NCBI GenBank assembly: GCA_035940575.1
Contig: DASZER010000004.1
Location: 1-64,000, forward strand
From: BP-191 sp035940575
GTDB taxonomy: Bacteria > Actinomycetota > Actinomycetes > BP-191
Direction: 5' to 3'
Length of the DNA stretch: 64,000 nucleotides
The translations under genes were made by a program, and so were the position numbers. This document shows positions 24,542-33,298 of the stretch, in pieces. Position 1 is the first letter of the stretch. Each line of letters begins with the position of its first letter. The notes beneath the pieces were generated by a model. That model ran no database searches. It was not told where the DNA came from and saw nothing but the letters and a program-made list of their open reading frames with translations.

Positions 24542-26550
24542 GGTCCGCCGCCCGCCTGGCGGCGGCGGTGGCGGCGCTCGCGCTGGCCGCGACGACCCTG
24601 GCCCCGGCGGCGGCGAGCCCGCGGGCGGCGCAGCCGGTCCCCGAGGCGGACGCGGTGCGGGTGGACCTGCGGTCGATGACGCCGTTCCTCGTGCCCGGCG
24701 AGGTGGAGACGCTGTCGGTCGTCGCGACCGTCCAGAACACCGGCCAGGAGCCGCTGCGCCGGCTGCGGATGAGCCTGCGCTTCGGCGACCCGCTGCGGGG
24801 CCGCAGCGACATCGCGAACGGCCAGCCGCTCGCCCGCCTCGGCACGCGCGTCGCCGACGCGCCGCTCGGCGAGGGCGAGCTCGCGCCGGCGGGGACGACC
24901 GAGGCGCGGTTCGACGTCGAGGTCGGCGACCTGCCGTTCCGGAACAGCCCGCGCCAGGCCGTCTACCCGCTGCGCGTGGAGATCCGCGCGCGCGGCGTCG
25001 TGCTCGGGGCGGCGGACACGTACGTCATGTGGTGGCCCGCGCGCGGCGCGCCGCGGGTGCGCCTCGCCTGGGTCTGGCCGCTGGTCGAGCCGGGGCACCG
25101 CGCGCTCGGCGACGACTTCTTCGATGACGAGGCGCTCGGCGACTCGATCGAGGACGGGCGGCTCGTGACGCTGCTGCGCGTCGGCAGCACGGCGCGCATC
25201 CCGCTCACCTGGGCCGTGGACCCCGCGCTGCTCGACGCGCTGCGCCGGATGGCGAACGGCTACACGGTCGGCGGCCGCGAGGGCCGTCGCGGCGCGAGCG
25301 CGAAGGCGTTCCTCGAACGGCTGCGCGGGCTGCGCGACGCGCACGTCCTCCCGCTCCCGTACGCCGACCCGGACCTGACGCTCACGGCCGACGACGGCGA
25401 GGCGCAGGAGGCGTACGCCGTCGGCGCCGCGATCCTCACCCGCGAGCTCGGGGTCACCGGCGACGCCCGGCTCGCGTGGCCGCCCGGCGGCACGCTCTCC
25501 CCCGGCGTCGCGTCGCACCTGGCGGGGCGCGGCGTGAAGGGGCTGGTCGTGCCCGAGGAGGCGCTGCCGCTCGCGGAGAGCCTGTACTACACGCCGACCG
25601 CCGCGACGACGCTGGAGAGCGGCGTCGTGGACACGACCGCGCTCGTGGTCGACGGGCAGCTCTCGTCGGTGCTGCGCCGCGAGGCCCGGGACGTGCAGCT
25701 CGACGTGCAGCGGTTCCTCGCCGACAGCGCGATGGTGTCGCTCGAACGCCCCAACGACGTCCGCGACGTCGTCGTCGCGCCGCCCCGCGCGTGGGACCCG
25801 CTCGCGCCGTTCGCCACGCAGCTCCTCACCCGGACGCGCGAGGCGCCGTGGCTCGAGCCCGTGACGCTCGCGGACGTGCTCGCGGGCCGGAGGAGCGACG
25901 CGGCGCGCACGCTGACGCCGCCGGGGCCGCAGGTCGTCCCGCCCGCGCTCGGCGAGCGGGTCGCCGCCGCGCGCGCGTCGGTCGCGCGCCTGTCGAGCTT
26001 CCTCGCGATCGAGAGCGGCAGGGCCGACCAGCGGATCGACGACCTCGACGACGCGCTGCTGCGCGCGCTGTCCTCGCAGGGCGGCGGCGACCGCCTGGTG
26101 ACGGCCGTCAACGACGCGGTGAAGGCGCAGTTCGCGAAGGTCCGCATCGTGCCGGGCGGCGTGATCACGATGACCGGCCGCAGCGGCCGCATCCCGCTGA
26201 CGTTCCAGAACGACCTCGGCCAGACCGTCAACGTCGCGGTGCGCCTGGACACGAAGAACCGCCTGGCGCTCAAGGACGACGCGCAGTGGCGGCGCGGCAA
26301 GGTCATCGCCGTGCCGCCCGGCGGCTCCACGCGCGTGATCGAGGGCAAGGCGACGACGGGCGGGCTCTTCCCGATCAAGGTCGAGCTGCTCGCCGACGGC
26401 GCCCCGATCGGCGACGCGATCGACCTGCGGGTGCGCTCGACGGCGTGGGGAGCGGTCGCGCTCGGCGTGACCGGCGTGGCGTTCGGGCTGCTGCTGGTCG
26501 GCTCGGCGACGCGCCTCGTGCGCCGCCGCCGCGGGGCGAAGGCGGCATGA
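24538..26550 (+). CDS. DUF6049 family secreted/membrane protein next to murJ
   Basis: The 670-aa protein has a signal peptide (RSAARLAAAVAALALAATTLAPAAAS), an Ig-like N-terminal domain (LRSMTPFLVPGEVETLSVVA), a large central domain and a C-terminal TM segment (WGAVALGVTGVAFGLLLVGSA) followed by Arg residues. This arrangement between NUDIX and murJ is standard in actinobacteria, where the family is essential or cell-wall-related in some species but biochemically uncharacterised. It probably works with MurJ outside the membrane. Its GTG overlaps the NUDIX stop and its TGA overlaps the murJ ATG, so all three genes are translationally coupled. Confidence 0.83.
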   Translation: MRSAARLAAAVAALALAATTLAPAAASPRAAQPVPEADAVRVDLRSMTPFLVPGEVETLSVVATVQNTGQEPLRRLRMSLRFGDPLRGRSDIANGQPLARLGTRVADAPLGEGELAPAGTTEARFDVEVGDLPFRNSPRQAVYPLRVEIRARGVVLGAADTYVMWWPARGAPRVRLAWVWPLVEPGHRALGDDFFDDEALGDSIEDGRLVTLLRVGSTARIPLTWAVDPALLDALRRMANGYTVGGREGRRGASAKAFLERLRGLRDAHVLPLPYADPDLTLTADDGEAQEAYAVGAAILTRELGVTGDARLAWPPGGTLSPGVASHLAGRGVKGLVVPEEALPLAESLYYTPTAATTLESGVVDTTALVVDGQLSSVLRREARDVQLDVQRFLADSAMVSLERPNDVRDVVVAPPRAWDPLAPFATQLLTRTREAPWLEPVTLADVLAGRRSDAARTLTPPGPQVVPPALGERVAAARASVARLSSFLAIESGRADQRIDDLDDALLRALSSQGGGDRLVTAVNDAVKAQFAKVRIVPGGVITMTGRSGRIPLTFQNDLGQTVNVAVRLDTKNRLALKDDAQWRRGKVIAVPPGGSTRVIEGKATTGGLFPIKVELLADGAPIGDAIDLRVRSTAWGAVALGVTGVAFGLLLVGSATRLVRRRRGAKAA

Positions 26551-28142
26551 GCGACACGTCGGTGGCCCGCAGCAGCGGGCTGATGGCGCTCGGCACGATC
26601 GGCTCGCGGTTCACCGGCTTCGTACGCCTCGCCGCGCTCGCCGCGGCGCTCGGCCTCTCGGGCGTCGCGGACCCGTACAACATCGCGAACACCCTCCCGA
26701 ACATCGTCTACGAGCTCCTCCTCGGCGGCGTCCTCACGTCCGTCGTCGTGCGCCCGCTGGTCCAGGCGGCGAAGGAGGACGAGGACGACGGGGCGGCGTT
26801 CGCCCAGGCGCTGCTGACGTTCGTCGTGGTCGCGCTCGGGGTCGCGGTGCTGCTCGGCGAGCTGCTCGCGCCGCTGGTCGTGCGGGCGTACGGCTCGCGG
26901 CTCGACGGCGACCAGCTCGCGCTCGCGACCGGGCTGCTGCGGCTGTTCCTGCCGCAGATCCTGTTCTACGGCGCCGGCGCCACGATGGGCGCGATCCTCA
27001 ACACGCGCGGCCGCTTCGGCGCGCCCATGGCCGTCCCGATCCTCAACAACGTCGTCGTGATCGCGACGCTCGGGGTCTTCGTCCTGATGCCGGGGCCGCG
27101 CCCGCCGACGCCCGGCGGGCTGACGACGGCGCAGTTCCTCGTGCTCGGAGTCGGCACGACGCTCGGCATCGTGGCGCAGACCGTCGCGCTGGTGCCGTAC
27201 CTGCGCAAGGTCGGCTTCCGCTTCCGGCTACGCCGCCTCGACAGGGCGAGGCTCGGGAGCCTCGCGCGGCTCGGCGGCTGGGTCGTGACGTACGTCGTCG
27301 CGAACCAGCTCGGCTACCTCGTCGTCGTCCGGCTCGCCTCCGGCGTCCGCGAGGGCGGGTACTCGGCCTACACGTACGCGTTCCAGCTCTTCTCGCTCCC
27401 GCACGCGATCGTCGCGGTGTCGGTCATCACCGCGCTGGCGCCGTCGATCTCGAGCCACGCCGTGAGCGGCGACCTCGCCCGCGTCCGCTCCGAGCTGTCC
27501 AACGGCCTGCGCCTCGTCGCCGTCGTCCTCGTGCCCGCCGCGCTCGGGCTCGTCGTGCTCGCGCGGCCGGTCGCGGTCGTGACGCTGTCGCGCGGCGCGT
27601 TCGGTGCGGAGGACGCCGCGCTCACCGGGCGCATCCTCGTGGCGTTCGCCTGCGGGCTGCTGCCGTTCAGCGCGTTCCAGCTCCTGGCCAGGGTCTTCTA
27701 CTGGCTGCACGACTCGCGCACCCCGGCCCTGGTCAACGTCGCGGTCAACGCCGTCAACGTCGTCGCCGACCTGGCCCTCGTCGCGCTGCTCGACGGCGAG
27801 GCGCGGCTCGTCGGGCTCGCGGCCGGCTACGCCGTCTCCTACGTCGTCGGGTCGGTCGCGCTCGCGCTCGTCCTGCGGCGCCGGCTCGGCGGGCTCGACG
27901 GGCGCCGCGTCGTCCGCACGACCGTCCGCACGCTGATCGCGGCGGGCATCGGCGCGCTCGGCGCGTTCGGCGTGGAGGCGATGGTCCGCAAGACGTTCGG
28001 CGGCGACGTCGTCGGGTCGCTGCTGGCGGTCCTCGCGGCGGCGGCCGTGGGCGGCGCGCTCTACCTCGTCTCGGCCAGGCGCATGCATGTGCGCGAGGTC
28101 GACTCGCTCGTCACCCTCGTCCGCGGGCGCCTCGCCCGGTAG
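26547..28142 (+). CDS. murJ: MurJ/MviN lipid II flippase
   Basis: The 531-aa polytopic protein has about 14 TM helices and the MurJ core motifs: GTIGSRFTGFVRLAALAAALG, ADPYNIANTLPNIVYELLLGGVLTS, FLPQILFYGAGATMGAILNTRGRFG and FYWLHDSRTPALVNVAVNAVN. It flips undecaprenyl-pyrophosphate-linked peptidoglycan precursor to the outside. ATG 26547 overlaps the DUF6049 stop. In mycobacteria the homologue carries a cytoplasmic pseudokinase fused at its C-terminus. Here the protein ends without it, and a separate pseudokinase lies 1.6 kb downstream. Confidence 0.93.
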   Translation: MSDTSVARSSGLMALGTIGSRFTGFVRLAALAAALGLSGVADPYNIANTLPNIVYELLLGGVLTSVVVRPLVQAAKEDEDDGAAFAQALLTFVVVALGVAVLLGELLAPLVVRAYGSRLDGDQLALATGLLRLFLPQILFYGAGATMGAILNTRGRFGAPMAVPILNNVVVIATLGVFVLMPGPRPPTPGGLTTAQFLVLGVGTTLGIVAQTVALVPYLRKVGFRFRLRRLDRARLGSLARLGGWVVTYVVANQLGYLVVVRLASGVREGGYSAYTYAFQLFSLPHAIVAVSVITALAPSISSHAVSGDLARVRSELSNGLRLVAVVLVPAALGLVVLARPVAVVTLSRGAFGAEDAALTGRILVAFACGLLPFSAFQLLARVFYWLHDSRTPALVNVAVNAVNVVADLALVALLDGEARLVGLAAGYAVSYVVGSVALALVLRRRLGGLDGRRVVRTTVRTLIAAGIGALGAFGVEAMVRKTFGGDVVGSLLAVLAAAAVGGALYLVSARRMHVREVDSLVTLVRGRLAR

Positions 28143-28213
28143 GCCGTACGGCTCAAGGCACCGGCCGTTCCTTCCGATCCTCCGGGAGACGTACCCAGCA
28201 GGCGGAGGTTCCG

Positions 28214-28597
28214 GTGTCGGACGAGCGCGGCTCCATCATCGTGGGCTGGCTGACCAAGGTCGCCGTCGTGCTCACGCTCGTCGGCATCGTCGGCTTCGAC
28301 CTCGTGTCCGTGGCGACCACCAAGGTCAGCGCGTCCGACGACGCGCAGCTCGCGGCGCGGGCCGGCGCGGAGACGTACGCCGACACCCACGGCGACGTCC
28401 AGGAGGCGTACGCCGCGGCGCTGCGGCACGCGGAGAGGCACGGCGGCTCGATCGACCCCGCCGACTTCGTCGTCGACCCCGACGGCACCGTGCGCGTCAC
28501 CGTGGTCAAGACCGCGACCACGCTCGTGTTCTACCGGGCGGGCGCCACGAAGAGGTGGGCCCACGTCGTCGCGAAGGCGTCGGCCAAGCCGCAGTAG
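28214..28597 (+). CDS. TadE/TadG-like single-pass membrane protein
   Basis: The 127-aa protein starts MSDERGSIIVGWLTKVAVVL, a Flp-pilus-assembly (TadE/G-like) N-terminal pattern: a short basic start, one TM helix (about 13-35), and then SVATTKVSASDDAQLAARAGAETYA typical of these proteins. The C-terminal part would be extracellular. No tad pilus genes are nearby, so it is either a solitary relative or an exported small protein. GGAGG precedes GTG 28214. It is followed by the riboswitch region. Confidence 0.65.
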   Translation: MSDERGSIIVGWLTKVAVVLTLVGIVGFDLVSVATTKVSASDDAQLAARAGAETYADTHGDVQEAYAAALRHAERHGGSIDPADFVVDPDGTVRVTVVKTATTLVFYRAGATKRWAHVVAKASAKPQ

Positions 28598-28614
28598 CGA
28601 ATCGCCCGCGCGGG

Positions 28615-28643
28615 TGGACATCGGAGCGTTCGTTCCGTAACGT
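28615..28643 (+). promoter_or_regulatory. Promoter of the riboswitch-NlpC/P60 transcript
   Basis: TGGACA (28615-28620), 17 bp, then TAACGT (28638-28643) forms a good sigma-70-type pair. The expected start is near 28650, about 45 nt before the riboswitch. Its -35 lies just beyond the TadE-like gene stop. Confidence 0.6.
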
Positions 28644-28692
28644 CCCCCGAGGCCGCTCCCCACGGGGCGGCTCGTCGTTGAACGCCCAGGCC

Positions 28693-28864
28693 GCACGCCG
28701 AGTCCTGCCCCCCGGCCGTACGGGCGCCCTGCGATCACCACGCAGTGGGGCAGGAGCGGGGGACCCAAGGTCCCACGGCTCTCTCCGGAGAGCCTCGGGG
28801 TGAAGCCGCCTACGCGCGGCCGGGCACCTTCCGCCCGAACCCGACAGCTGACCTCGCAGGCGTG
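28693..28864 (+). promoter_or_regulatory. c-di-AMP riboswitch (ydaO/yuaA class)
   Basis: The leader between the promoter and the NlpC/P60 gene carries the conserved ydaO blocks in order: GCCGAGTCCTGCC, GGGGCAGGAGCGGGGGACCC, GGGGTGAAGCCGC, CCGCCCGAACCCGACAGCTG and ACCTCGCAGGCG. The outer stem pairs CACGCC (28694-28699) with GGCGTG (28859-28864). In actinobacteria this aptamer usually precedes cell-wall hydrolase genes and turns them off when c-di-AMP is high. The TTG start of the hydrolase lies 19 nt after the last stem, so control of translation start or of termination are both possible. Confidence 0.92.
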
Positions 28865-28882
28865 TGGGAAGGGCGTTCACCC

Positions 28883-29665
28883 TTGCGTACCGCACGTTCG
28901 TTCCGCCATGCCCTCGCGCGCCCGGTCCGCGGCCTCGTCGCCGCCTCCGTGCTCGCGTCGGGCCTCGCGCTCGCCGCTCCCGCGGCACCCGCGGCGGCCA
29001 CCGACCCGATCGGCACCCGCCTCGCGATCACCCCGTACCGCCAGGACAAGCTCGTCGGCGAGCGGGCGGCGTTCACCGTCACCCTCACCGGCGCGGACGG
29101 CCGCGTCCTCACGGGCCGCCCGGTGACGTTCTGGACCCGCTCGGTGTCGACCTCGACCTGGTCGAAGTACGTCACCCGCAACACCGACACCTACGGCCGC
29201 ACGGCGCTCGCGTTCTACGTGCGCAGCTCCACCTACGTCCGCGCCACGTGGCCTGGCGACACGAAGTACGCCCCGACCGGCACGGTCACGGCGGGCGTCG
29301 TCGCGTACACCTCGATCGGCCCTCGGGTCGTGACGGAGGCGTCGCGGCACGCGGGCAAGCCCTACCAGTGGGGCGCCGTCGGGCCGGACAGGTTCGACTG
29401 CTCCGGTTACACGCTCTACGTGTACGCGCGCTTCGGGAAGAAGCTCCCGCACAACTCGCAGCAGCAGTACAACTCGATCCGCCACGTCTCGAAGTCCGAG
29501 ATGCGGGTCGGCGACCTGATCTTCACGGGCTCGTCGCCGTCGTCGATCGGCCACGTCGCGATCTACGCCGGCAACGGCGAGATGTGGCACTCGCCGCACT
29601 CGGGCAGCGTCGTCAAGAAGGTGCGCATCTACACCTCGACCTACTGGGTCGGCCGCGTCGCCTAG
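28883..29665 (+). CDS. Secreted NlpC/P60 peptidoglycan endopeptidase with Ig-like domain
   Basis: From TTG 28883 the 260-aa protein has a signal peptide (about 1-37, ending near AAPAAPAAA). An Ig-like domain (about 40-130, TRLAITPYRQDKLVGERAAF) follows, then a C-terminal NlpC/P60 domain. Catalytic residues are visible: Cys in DRFDCSGYTLY, His in SIGHVAIYAG, and a third polar residue in MWHSPHSG. It should cleave stem peptides of peptidoglycan. AAGGG precedes the TTG; no ATG or GTG fits. It lies directly after the c-di-AMP riboswitch and is closed by an inverted-repeat terminator. Confidence 0.88.
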   Translation: MRTARSFRHALARPVRGLVAASVLASGLALAAPAAPAAATDPIGTRLAITPYRQDKLVGERAAFTVTLTGADGRVLTGRPVTFWTRSVSTSTWSKYVTRNTDTYGRTALAFYVRSSTYVRATWPGDTKYAPTGTVTAGVVAYTSIGPRVVTEASRHAGKPYQWGAVGPDRFDCSGYTLYVYARFGKKLPHNSQQQYNSIRHVSKSEMRVGDLIFTGSSPSSIGHVAIYAGNGEMWHSPHSGSVVKKVRIYTSTYWVGRVA

Positions 29666-29684
29666 CACTCCGCCGCTTCGCCTG

Positions 29685-29716
29685 GAGGCGCCGCTCCCGT
29701 CCGGGGGCGGCGCCTC
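29685..29716 (+). terminator. Hairpin terminator after NlpC/P60 gene
   Basis: GAGGCGCCGC (29685-29694) pairs perfectly with GCGGCGCCTC (29707-29716) around a 12-nt loop. No U-tract follows, as is common for actinobacterial terminators. The TAGCAT promoter hexamer of the next gene begins immediately after. Confidence 0.75.
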
Positions 29717-29728
29717 TAGCATGTACGG

Positions 29729-31186
29729 GTGACCGAGCAGCTCACGGCGGCGCCGGACACGCTGCTCGCCGGGCGGTACCGGTTGCAGCGTCCGGTCGCG
29801 CCCCGTGCCACCACGACGACGTGGCGCGGGCTCGACGAGGTGCTCGCGCGCCCGGTCGCCATCAAGGTCCTCGACCATCCCGAACGCCTCCCCGGCGGCA
29901 CGGCGGCGTTCCTCGACGCGGCCGTCGCGGCGGGGCGGCTCACGCACCCGCGCATCGCGAGCGTGTTCGACGCGGCCGAGGAGGGCGGGCTCACCTACGT
30001 CGTCTCCGAGTGGGTCGAGGGCCGCTCGCTCGCCGAGCTGCTCGCCTCGGACGGGCCGCTGTCGCCCCCGCGCGCGACGACGGTCACCGCGCAGGTGGCC
30101 GAGGCGGTGGCGTACGCGCACTCGCGCGGCGTGACGCACAGGGCGCTCGCCGCCGACGACGTCATCGTCTGCACCGACGGCGCGATCAAGGTCACCGACT
30201 TCGAGGTCGGCGCCGCGTCGCGGCCCGAGGGCACGCCGTTGCCCGACGAGGACGTGCCCGACGAGGAGCGCGACACCCGCGCCGTCGCGGCGCTCTACTA
30301 CGCCTGCCTGACCGCCCGCTCGGTCACCGGCGCCGAGCCCGAGCTGCAGCCGGCGCCGTACCGCGACGGCCGGCTCTGCGCCCCGCGTCAGGTGCGGGCG
30401 GGCGTGCCGCGCGAGGTCGACGCCGTCGTCGTCCGCACGCTGCTGCCCGAGCTGCTCAAGAAGGCCGAGCCGATCCGCACGCCCGCCGAGCTCGTGGCCG
30501 CGCTCGCGCCGCTGCCCGGCGAGGGCGGGCCCACGCGGGCCGTGCCGGTCGAGGACCCGAAGCCGTACAAGCCCAACCGCCTGCTCCGCATCGGCGTCCC
30601 CGCCCTCGTCGTCGTCGCGGTCGGCGTCGTGGGCGCGCTCACCGGCATCGCGGTCGGGCGGCTGCCGGGCGTGGGGCAGAAGTTCCCCGGCCTCACGCAG
30701 GTCAGCCAGTCGCCGCAGCCGGCCGGCAGCGCCGCGCCGGGCACGGTCGTCGCGCCGGTCAAGGTGACGGCGTTCGACCCGCAGGGCGACGGCGAGGAGA
30801 ACGACAACGAGGTCTCGCTCGCGCACAACGGCGACGCCACCGACGCCTGGCACACGACCGTCTACTACAACAGCCCCGCGCTCGGGAACCTCAAGTCCGG
30901 CGTCGGCCTCCTCGTCGACCTCGGCCAGCCGGTCGCCGTCGACCGGCTCGTGCTGGCCTTCGCCGAGCCCGGCGAGTCCGTCGAGCTGCGGGCGGCCGAC
31001 GCGCTCGGCGCGGACGCGAGCGCGTTCCCCGTCGTGGCGAGCGCCGACGACGTCAAGGTCCCCGTCACCCTCAAGCCGCGCCCCGGCACGACGGCGCGCT
31101 ACTGGCTCGTCTGGATCACGAAGCTGGCGCCCCACGGCGAGGGGAAGTACAGCGCGGCGATCGCGGAGTTCGGCTTCTTTCGCTGA
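29729..31186 (+). CDS. Membrane pseudokinase with extracellular discoidin-like domain (MurJ-associated type)
   Basis: The 485-aa protein has an N-terminal kinase-like domain (about 14-260), one TM helix (about 288-312) and an extracellular C-terminal domain (about 345-485) of F5/8 type C/discoidin look (NEVSLAHNGDATDAWHTTVYY). The VAIK lysine is present (Lys46), but the catalytic loop reads HRALAADDV, with Ala in place of the HRD Asp, and DFG is DFE. It is therefore probably catalytically dead. Mycobacterial MurJ has such a pseudokinase fused, where a phosphorylated site recruits FhaA. Here it is a separate gene near murJ. GTG 29729 is 6 nt after TAGCAT, i.e. leaderless. Confidence 0.82.
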   Translation: MTEQLTAAPDTLLAGRYRLQRPVAPRATTTTWRGLDEVLARPVAIKVLDHPERLPGGTAAFLDAAVAAGRLTHPRIASVFDAAEEGGLTYVVSEWVEGRSLAELLASDGPLSPPRATTVTAQVAEAVAYAHSRGVTHRALAADDVIVCTDGAIKVTDFEVGAASRPEGTPLPDEDVPDEERDTRAVAALYYACLTARSVTGAEPELQPAPYRDGRLCAPRQVRAGVPREVDAVVVRTLLPELLKKAEPIRTPAELVAALAPLPGEGGPTRAVPVEDPKPYKPNRLLRIGVPALVVVAVGVVGALTGIAVGRLPGVGQKFPGLTQVSQSPQPAGSAAPGTVVAPVKVTAFDPQGDGEENDNEVSLAHNGDATDAWHTTVYYNSPALGNLKSGVGLLVDLGQPVAVDRLVLAFAEPGESVELRAADALGADASAFPVVASADDVKVPVTLKPRPGTTARYWLVWITKLAPHGEGKYSAAIAEFGFFR

Positions 31187-31230
31187 GTAACGCGGCCGCG
31201 CCGAGCTCGCTTGTCAGTACGCTCGCCTAC

Positions 31231-31845
31231 GTGCTCGAGGACCTCTCCGACGCCGAGCTGCTCGCGCGTCACGCGGGCGGCGACGCCGCGGCGTTCGGCG
31301 TCCTCGTCACCCGGCACCGCGACCGCGCGTGGGCCGTCGCCCTGCGCACGCTCGGCAACCCCGCCGACGCCGCCGACGCCGTGCAGGACGCGTTCCTCAA
31401 GGCGTACAGGACGGCGGGCACGTTCCGCGGCGAGGCGCTGTTCACGACGTGGCTGCACCGCATCGTCGTCAACGCCTGCCTGGACCAGCTCCGGCGCGGC
31501 CGCGGCCGGGTGGCGGTGCCGCTGGACGAGACCGCCGCCGCGATCGCCGACCCGGCGGACCCCGTGGCGCGGCTCGACACCGGGCACGACGTCGTCGCCG
31601 CGCTGGGCCGGATCAACGAGGACCAGCGCATCGCGATCGTGCTCGTCGACGTCGAGGGGTACTCCGTCGAGGAGGCCGCGACGATGCTCGGCGTGCCCAC
31701 CGGCACGGTGAAGAGCCGCTGCCACCGCGGGCGCGTACAGCTCGCGTCCCTGCTCGAGCACCTGCGGCCCGGGCGCGGAACCGCCCCGCCACCGGGTACG
31801 TCAGAGCCAGGACCCGCCCCCGACCCCTTGCAGAGCGAGCCATGA
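31231..31845 (+). CDS. sigM: RNA polymerase ECF sigma factor, SigM-like
   Basis: The 204-aa protein shows sigma region 2 (GNPADAADAVQDAFLKAYRTAGTFRGEALFTTWLHRIVVNACLD) and region 4 (YSVEEAATMLGVPTGTVKSRCHRGRVQL). The latter is the helix-turn-helix for the -35 element. A position between the MurJ/pseudokinase block and trxB is the conserved actinobacterial sigM location. GTG 31231 follows TACGCT by 7 nt, so it may be leaderless. Its stop overlaps the anti-sigma start (ATGA), the usual sign of a regulator pair. Confidence 0.87.
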   Translation: MLEDLSDAELLARHAGGDAAAFGVLVTRHRDRAWAVALRTLGNPADAADAVQDAFLKAYRTAGTFRGEALFTTWLHRIVVNACLDQLRRGRGRVAVPLDETAAAIADPADPVARLDTGHDVVAALGRINEDQRIAIVLVDVEGYSVEEAATMLGVPTGTVKSRCHRGRVQLASLLEHLRPGRGTAPPPGTSEPGPAPDPLQSEP

Positions 31846-32717
31846 CCGAGCAGCACGTACCGATCGAGGACCTGGCGGCGTACGCCGCGGGCGACCTCGA
31901 CCCGGCCGTCGCCGTCACGGTCGAGGCCCACGTCGTGCTCTGCGCCGACTGCCGCGCGGACGTCGACGCCGTCAAGGCCGCGACCGCCTCGCTCCGCGCG
32001 CTGCCGCCGGCGGCCATGCCCGACGACGTCGCGAGCAGGCTCGACGTCGCGCTGCGCCGCGAGCGCGAGTCGTCGCTGGTCGTCGTGCCGATGGCCACGC
32101 GTCGCCGCCCTTCGTTCGCGGGGATCGCCGCCGTCGCGGCCTGCGTCGCGCTGCTCGGGGCGCTGACGATCCCGTTCGTGGTCTCCGGCTCGGACGACCG
32201 CGGGAAGCCCTCGGCGGGCACCGCCCTGCGGGAGCAGAACGCCGACTCGGGCGCCACGCGCCGCATCGCCTCGGGGCTCGACTACACCCGCGAGGGTCTC
32301 GCGGCGACCCTCGACCGCGCGCTCGCCGGCGTCACCGCGCCCCGCGCGGCCGCGGGCGCCCCGTCCGAGGTCACGGGCGCGCCCGGCGCGGCCCCGGGCC
32401 CCGCGCCCAGCGACACGGTGGGCGTGGAGCTCAGCGCCGTGCGGTCGACCGCCGCGCTGCGCACCGACGTCGGCAGGCTCGCGGCGTGCATCGACGCGCT
32501 CGTCGGCGACATCCCGGAGTCGGGGCGCACGCCGCTCGTCGTCGACTACGCCCGCTTCCTCGGCCGCGACGCCGTGATCTTCGTGTTTCCCTCGGTGCAG
32601 GCGAACGGCCAGGCCCGTACCGGGCGGGTCGACGTCTACGTCGTGGGCGGCGGCTGCGGCAGCGTGCCCGGTGGCGACGTGCTGGACTTCCAGCGCCTCG
32701 CCCGCCCGAACGTCTAG
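31842..32717 (+). CDS. Membrane-bound zinc anti-sigma factor for the SigM-like sigma factor
   Basis: The 291-aa protein has an N-terminal ZAS-type zinc motif HVVLCADC (His-x3-Cys-x2-Cys, about residues 27-34). A single TM helix follows (about 85-107, FAGIAAVAACVALLGALTIPF), and then an extracellular region with Pro/Ala-rich spacer and two Cys near the end. It should hold the sigma factor at the membrane until a signal releases it. ATG 31842 overlaps the sigM stop. Its TAG shares the palindrome CTAG (32714-32717) with the convergent gene. Confidence 0.85.
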   Translation: MTEQHVPIEDLAAYAAGDLDPAVAVTVEAHVVLCADCRADVDAVKAATASLRALPPAAMPDDVASRLDVALRRERESSLVVVPMATRRRPSFAGIAAVAACVALLGALTIPFVVSGSDDRGKPSAGTALREQNADSGATRRIASGLDYTREGLAATLDRALAGVTAPRAAAGAPSEVTGAPGAAPGPAPSDTVGVELSAVRSTAALRTDVGRLAACIDALVGDIPESGRTPLVVDYARFLGRDAVIFVFPSVQANGQARTGRVDVYVVGGGCGSVPGGDVLDFQRLARPNV

Positions 32718-33280
32718 CGCTTCTTCGCGGCCTTGGGCGGCGCGGTCCACACCCACGCGCCGAGCGCGGCCATGACGTACGACACCGGCACGACCGGGTA
32801 GCGGAACAGGCCGAACGCCTCCGCCGTCGCCGAGAGCTTGAACGCGCTGCCGAGCGCCTTCTCGTAGTCCAGACCCACGGCGACGCCGACGACGGCGTAG
32901 ATCGCGGCGAGGATCCGCAGCGCGCGGCCCCTGCGCCTGCGCGCCGCCGACTCGGCCAGGATGCCGAGCACGATGCCGACGAAGAACGGCACCACGATGC
33001 CGACGCCGCCGGCGCCCGCGTACTCGCTCGCGATGATCCCGGCCAGCGGGGCCACGAGCCCGCACAGCACGCCCGCGCGGACCAGCGACTCCCCGTCGAG
33101 CGGCGGCGGGCCGCTGCGCGCGCGCACGCCCCGGCAGGCGTGGCAGCCGCCGCCGGGCGCGGCCGCGGAGTCGGCGGCGCAGCGCGGGCGGGCGCAGACG
33201 GGGCAGGTGTCGTACGCCGGAAGGCCCGGATGAACGGCGCACCGCAGCGCGTCGGCGTCCTCTGGGCTCACGCACGGCAT
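32714..33280 (-). CDS. B-box-like zinc-ribbon membrane protein, unknown function
   Basis: The 188-aa protein begins with a Cys/His-rich head: LRCAVHPGLPAYDTCPVCARPRC and GGGCHACRG. This is like the head of the rhomboid protease at 61003 and of several DUF membrane proteins. About four TM helices follow, in two pairs, ending in a Lys-rich tail (PPKAAKKR). The ATG at 33280 or GTG at 33271 may be used. Function is unknown. It is divergent from trxB, and its start is 18 bp from the trxB promoter candidate. Confidence 0.6.
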   Translation of the reverse strand: MPCVSPEDADALRCAVHPGLPAYDTCPVCARPRCAADSAAAPGGGCHACRGVRARSGPPPLDGESLVRAGVLCGLVAPLAGIIASEYAGAGGVGIVVPFFVGIVLGILAESAARRRRGRALRILAAIYAVVGVAVGLDYEKALGSAFKLSATAEAFGLFRYPVVPVSYVMAALGAWVWTAPPKAAKKR

Positions 33281-33298
33281 CCTGTCACGGCGTTCGCG

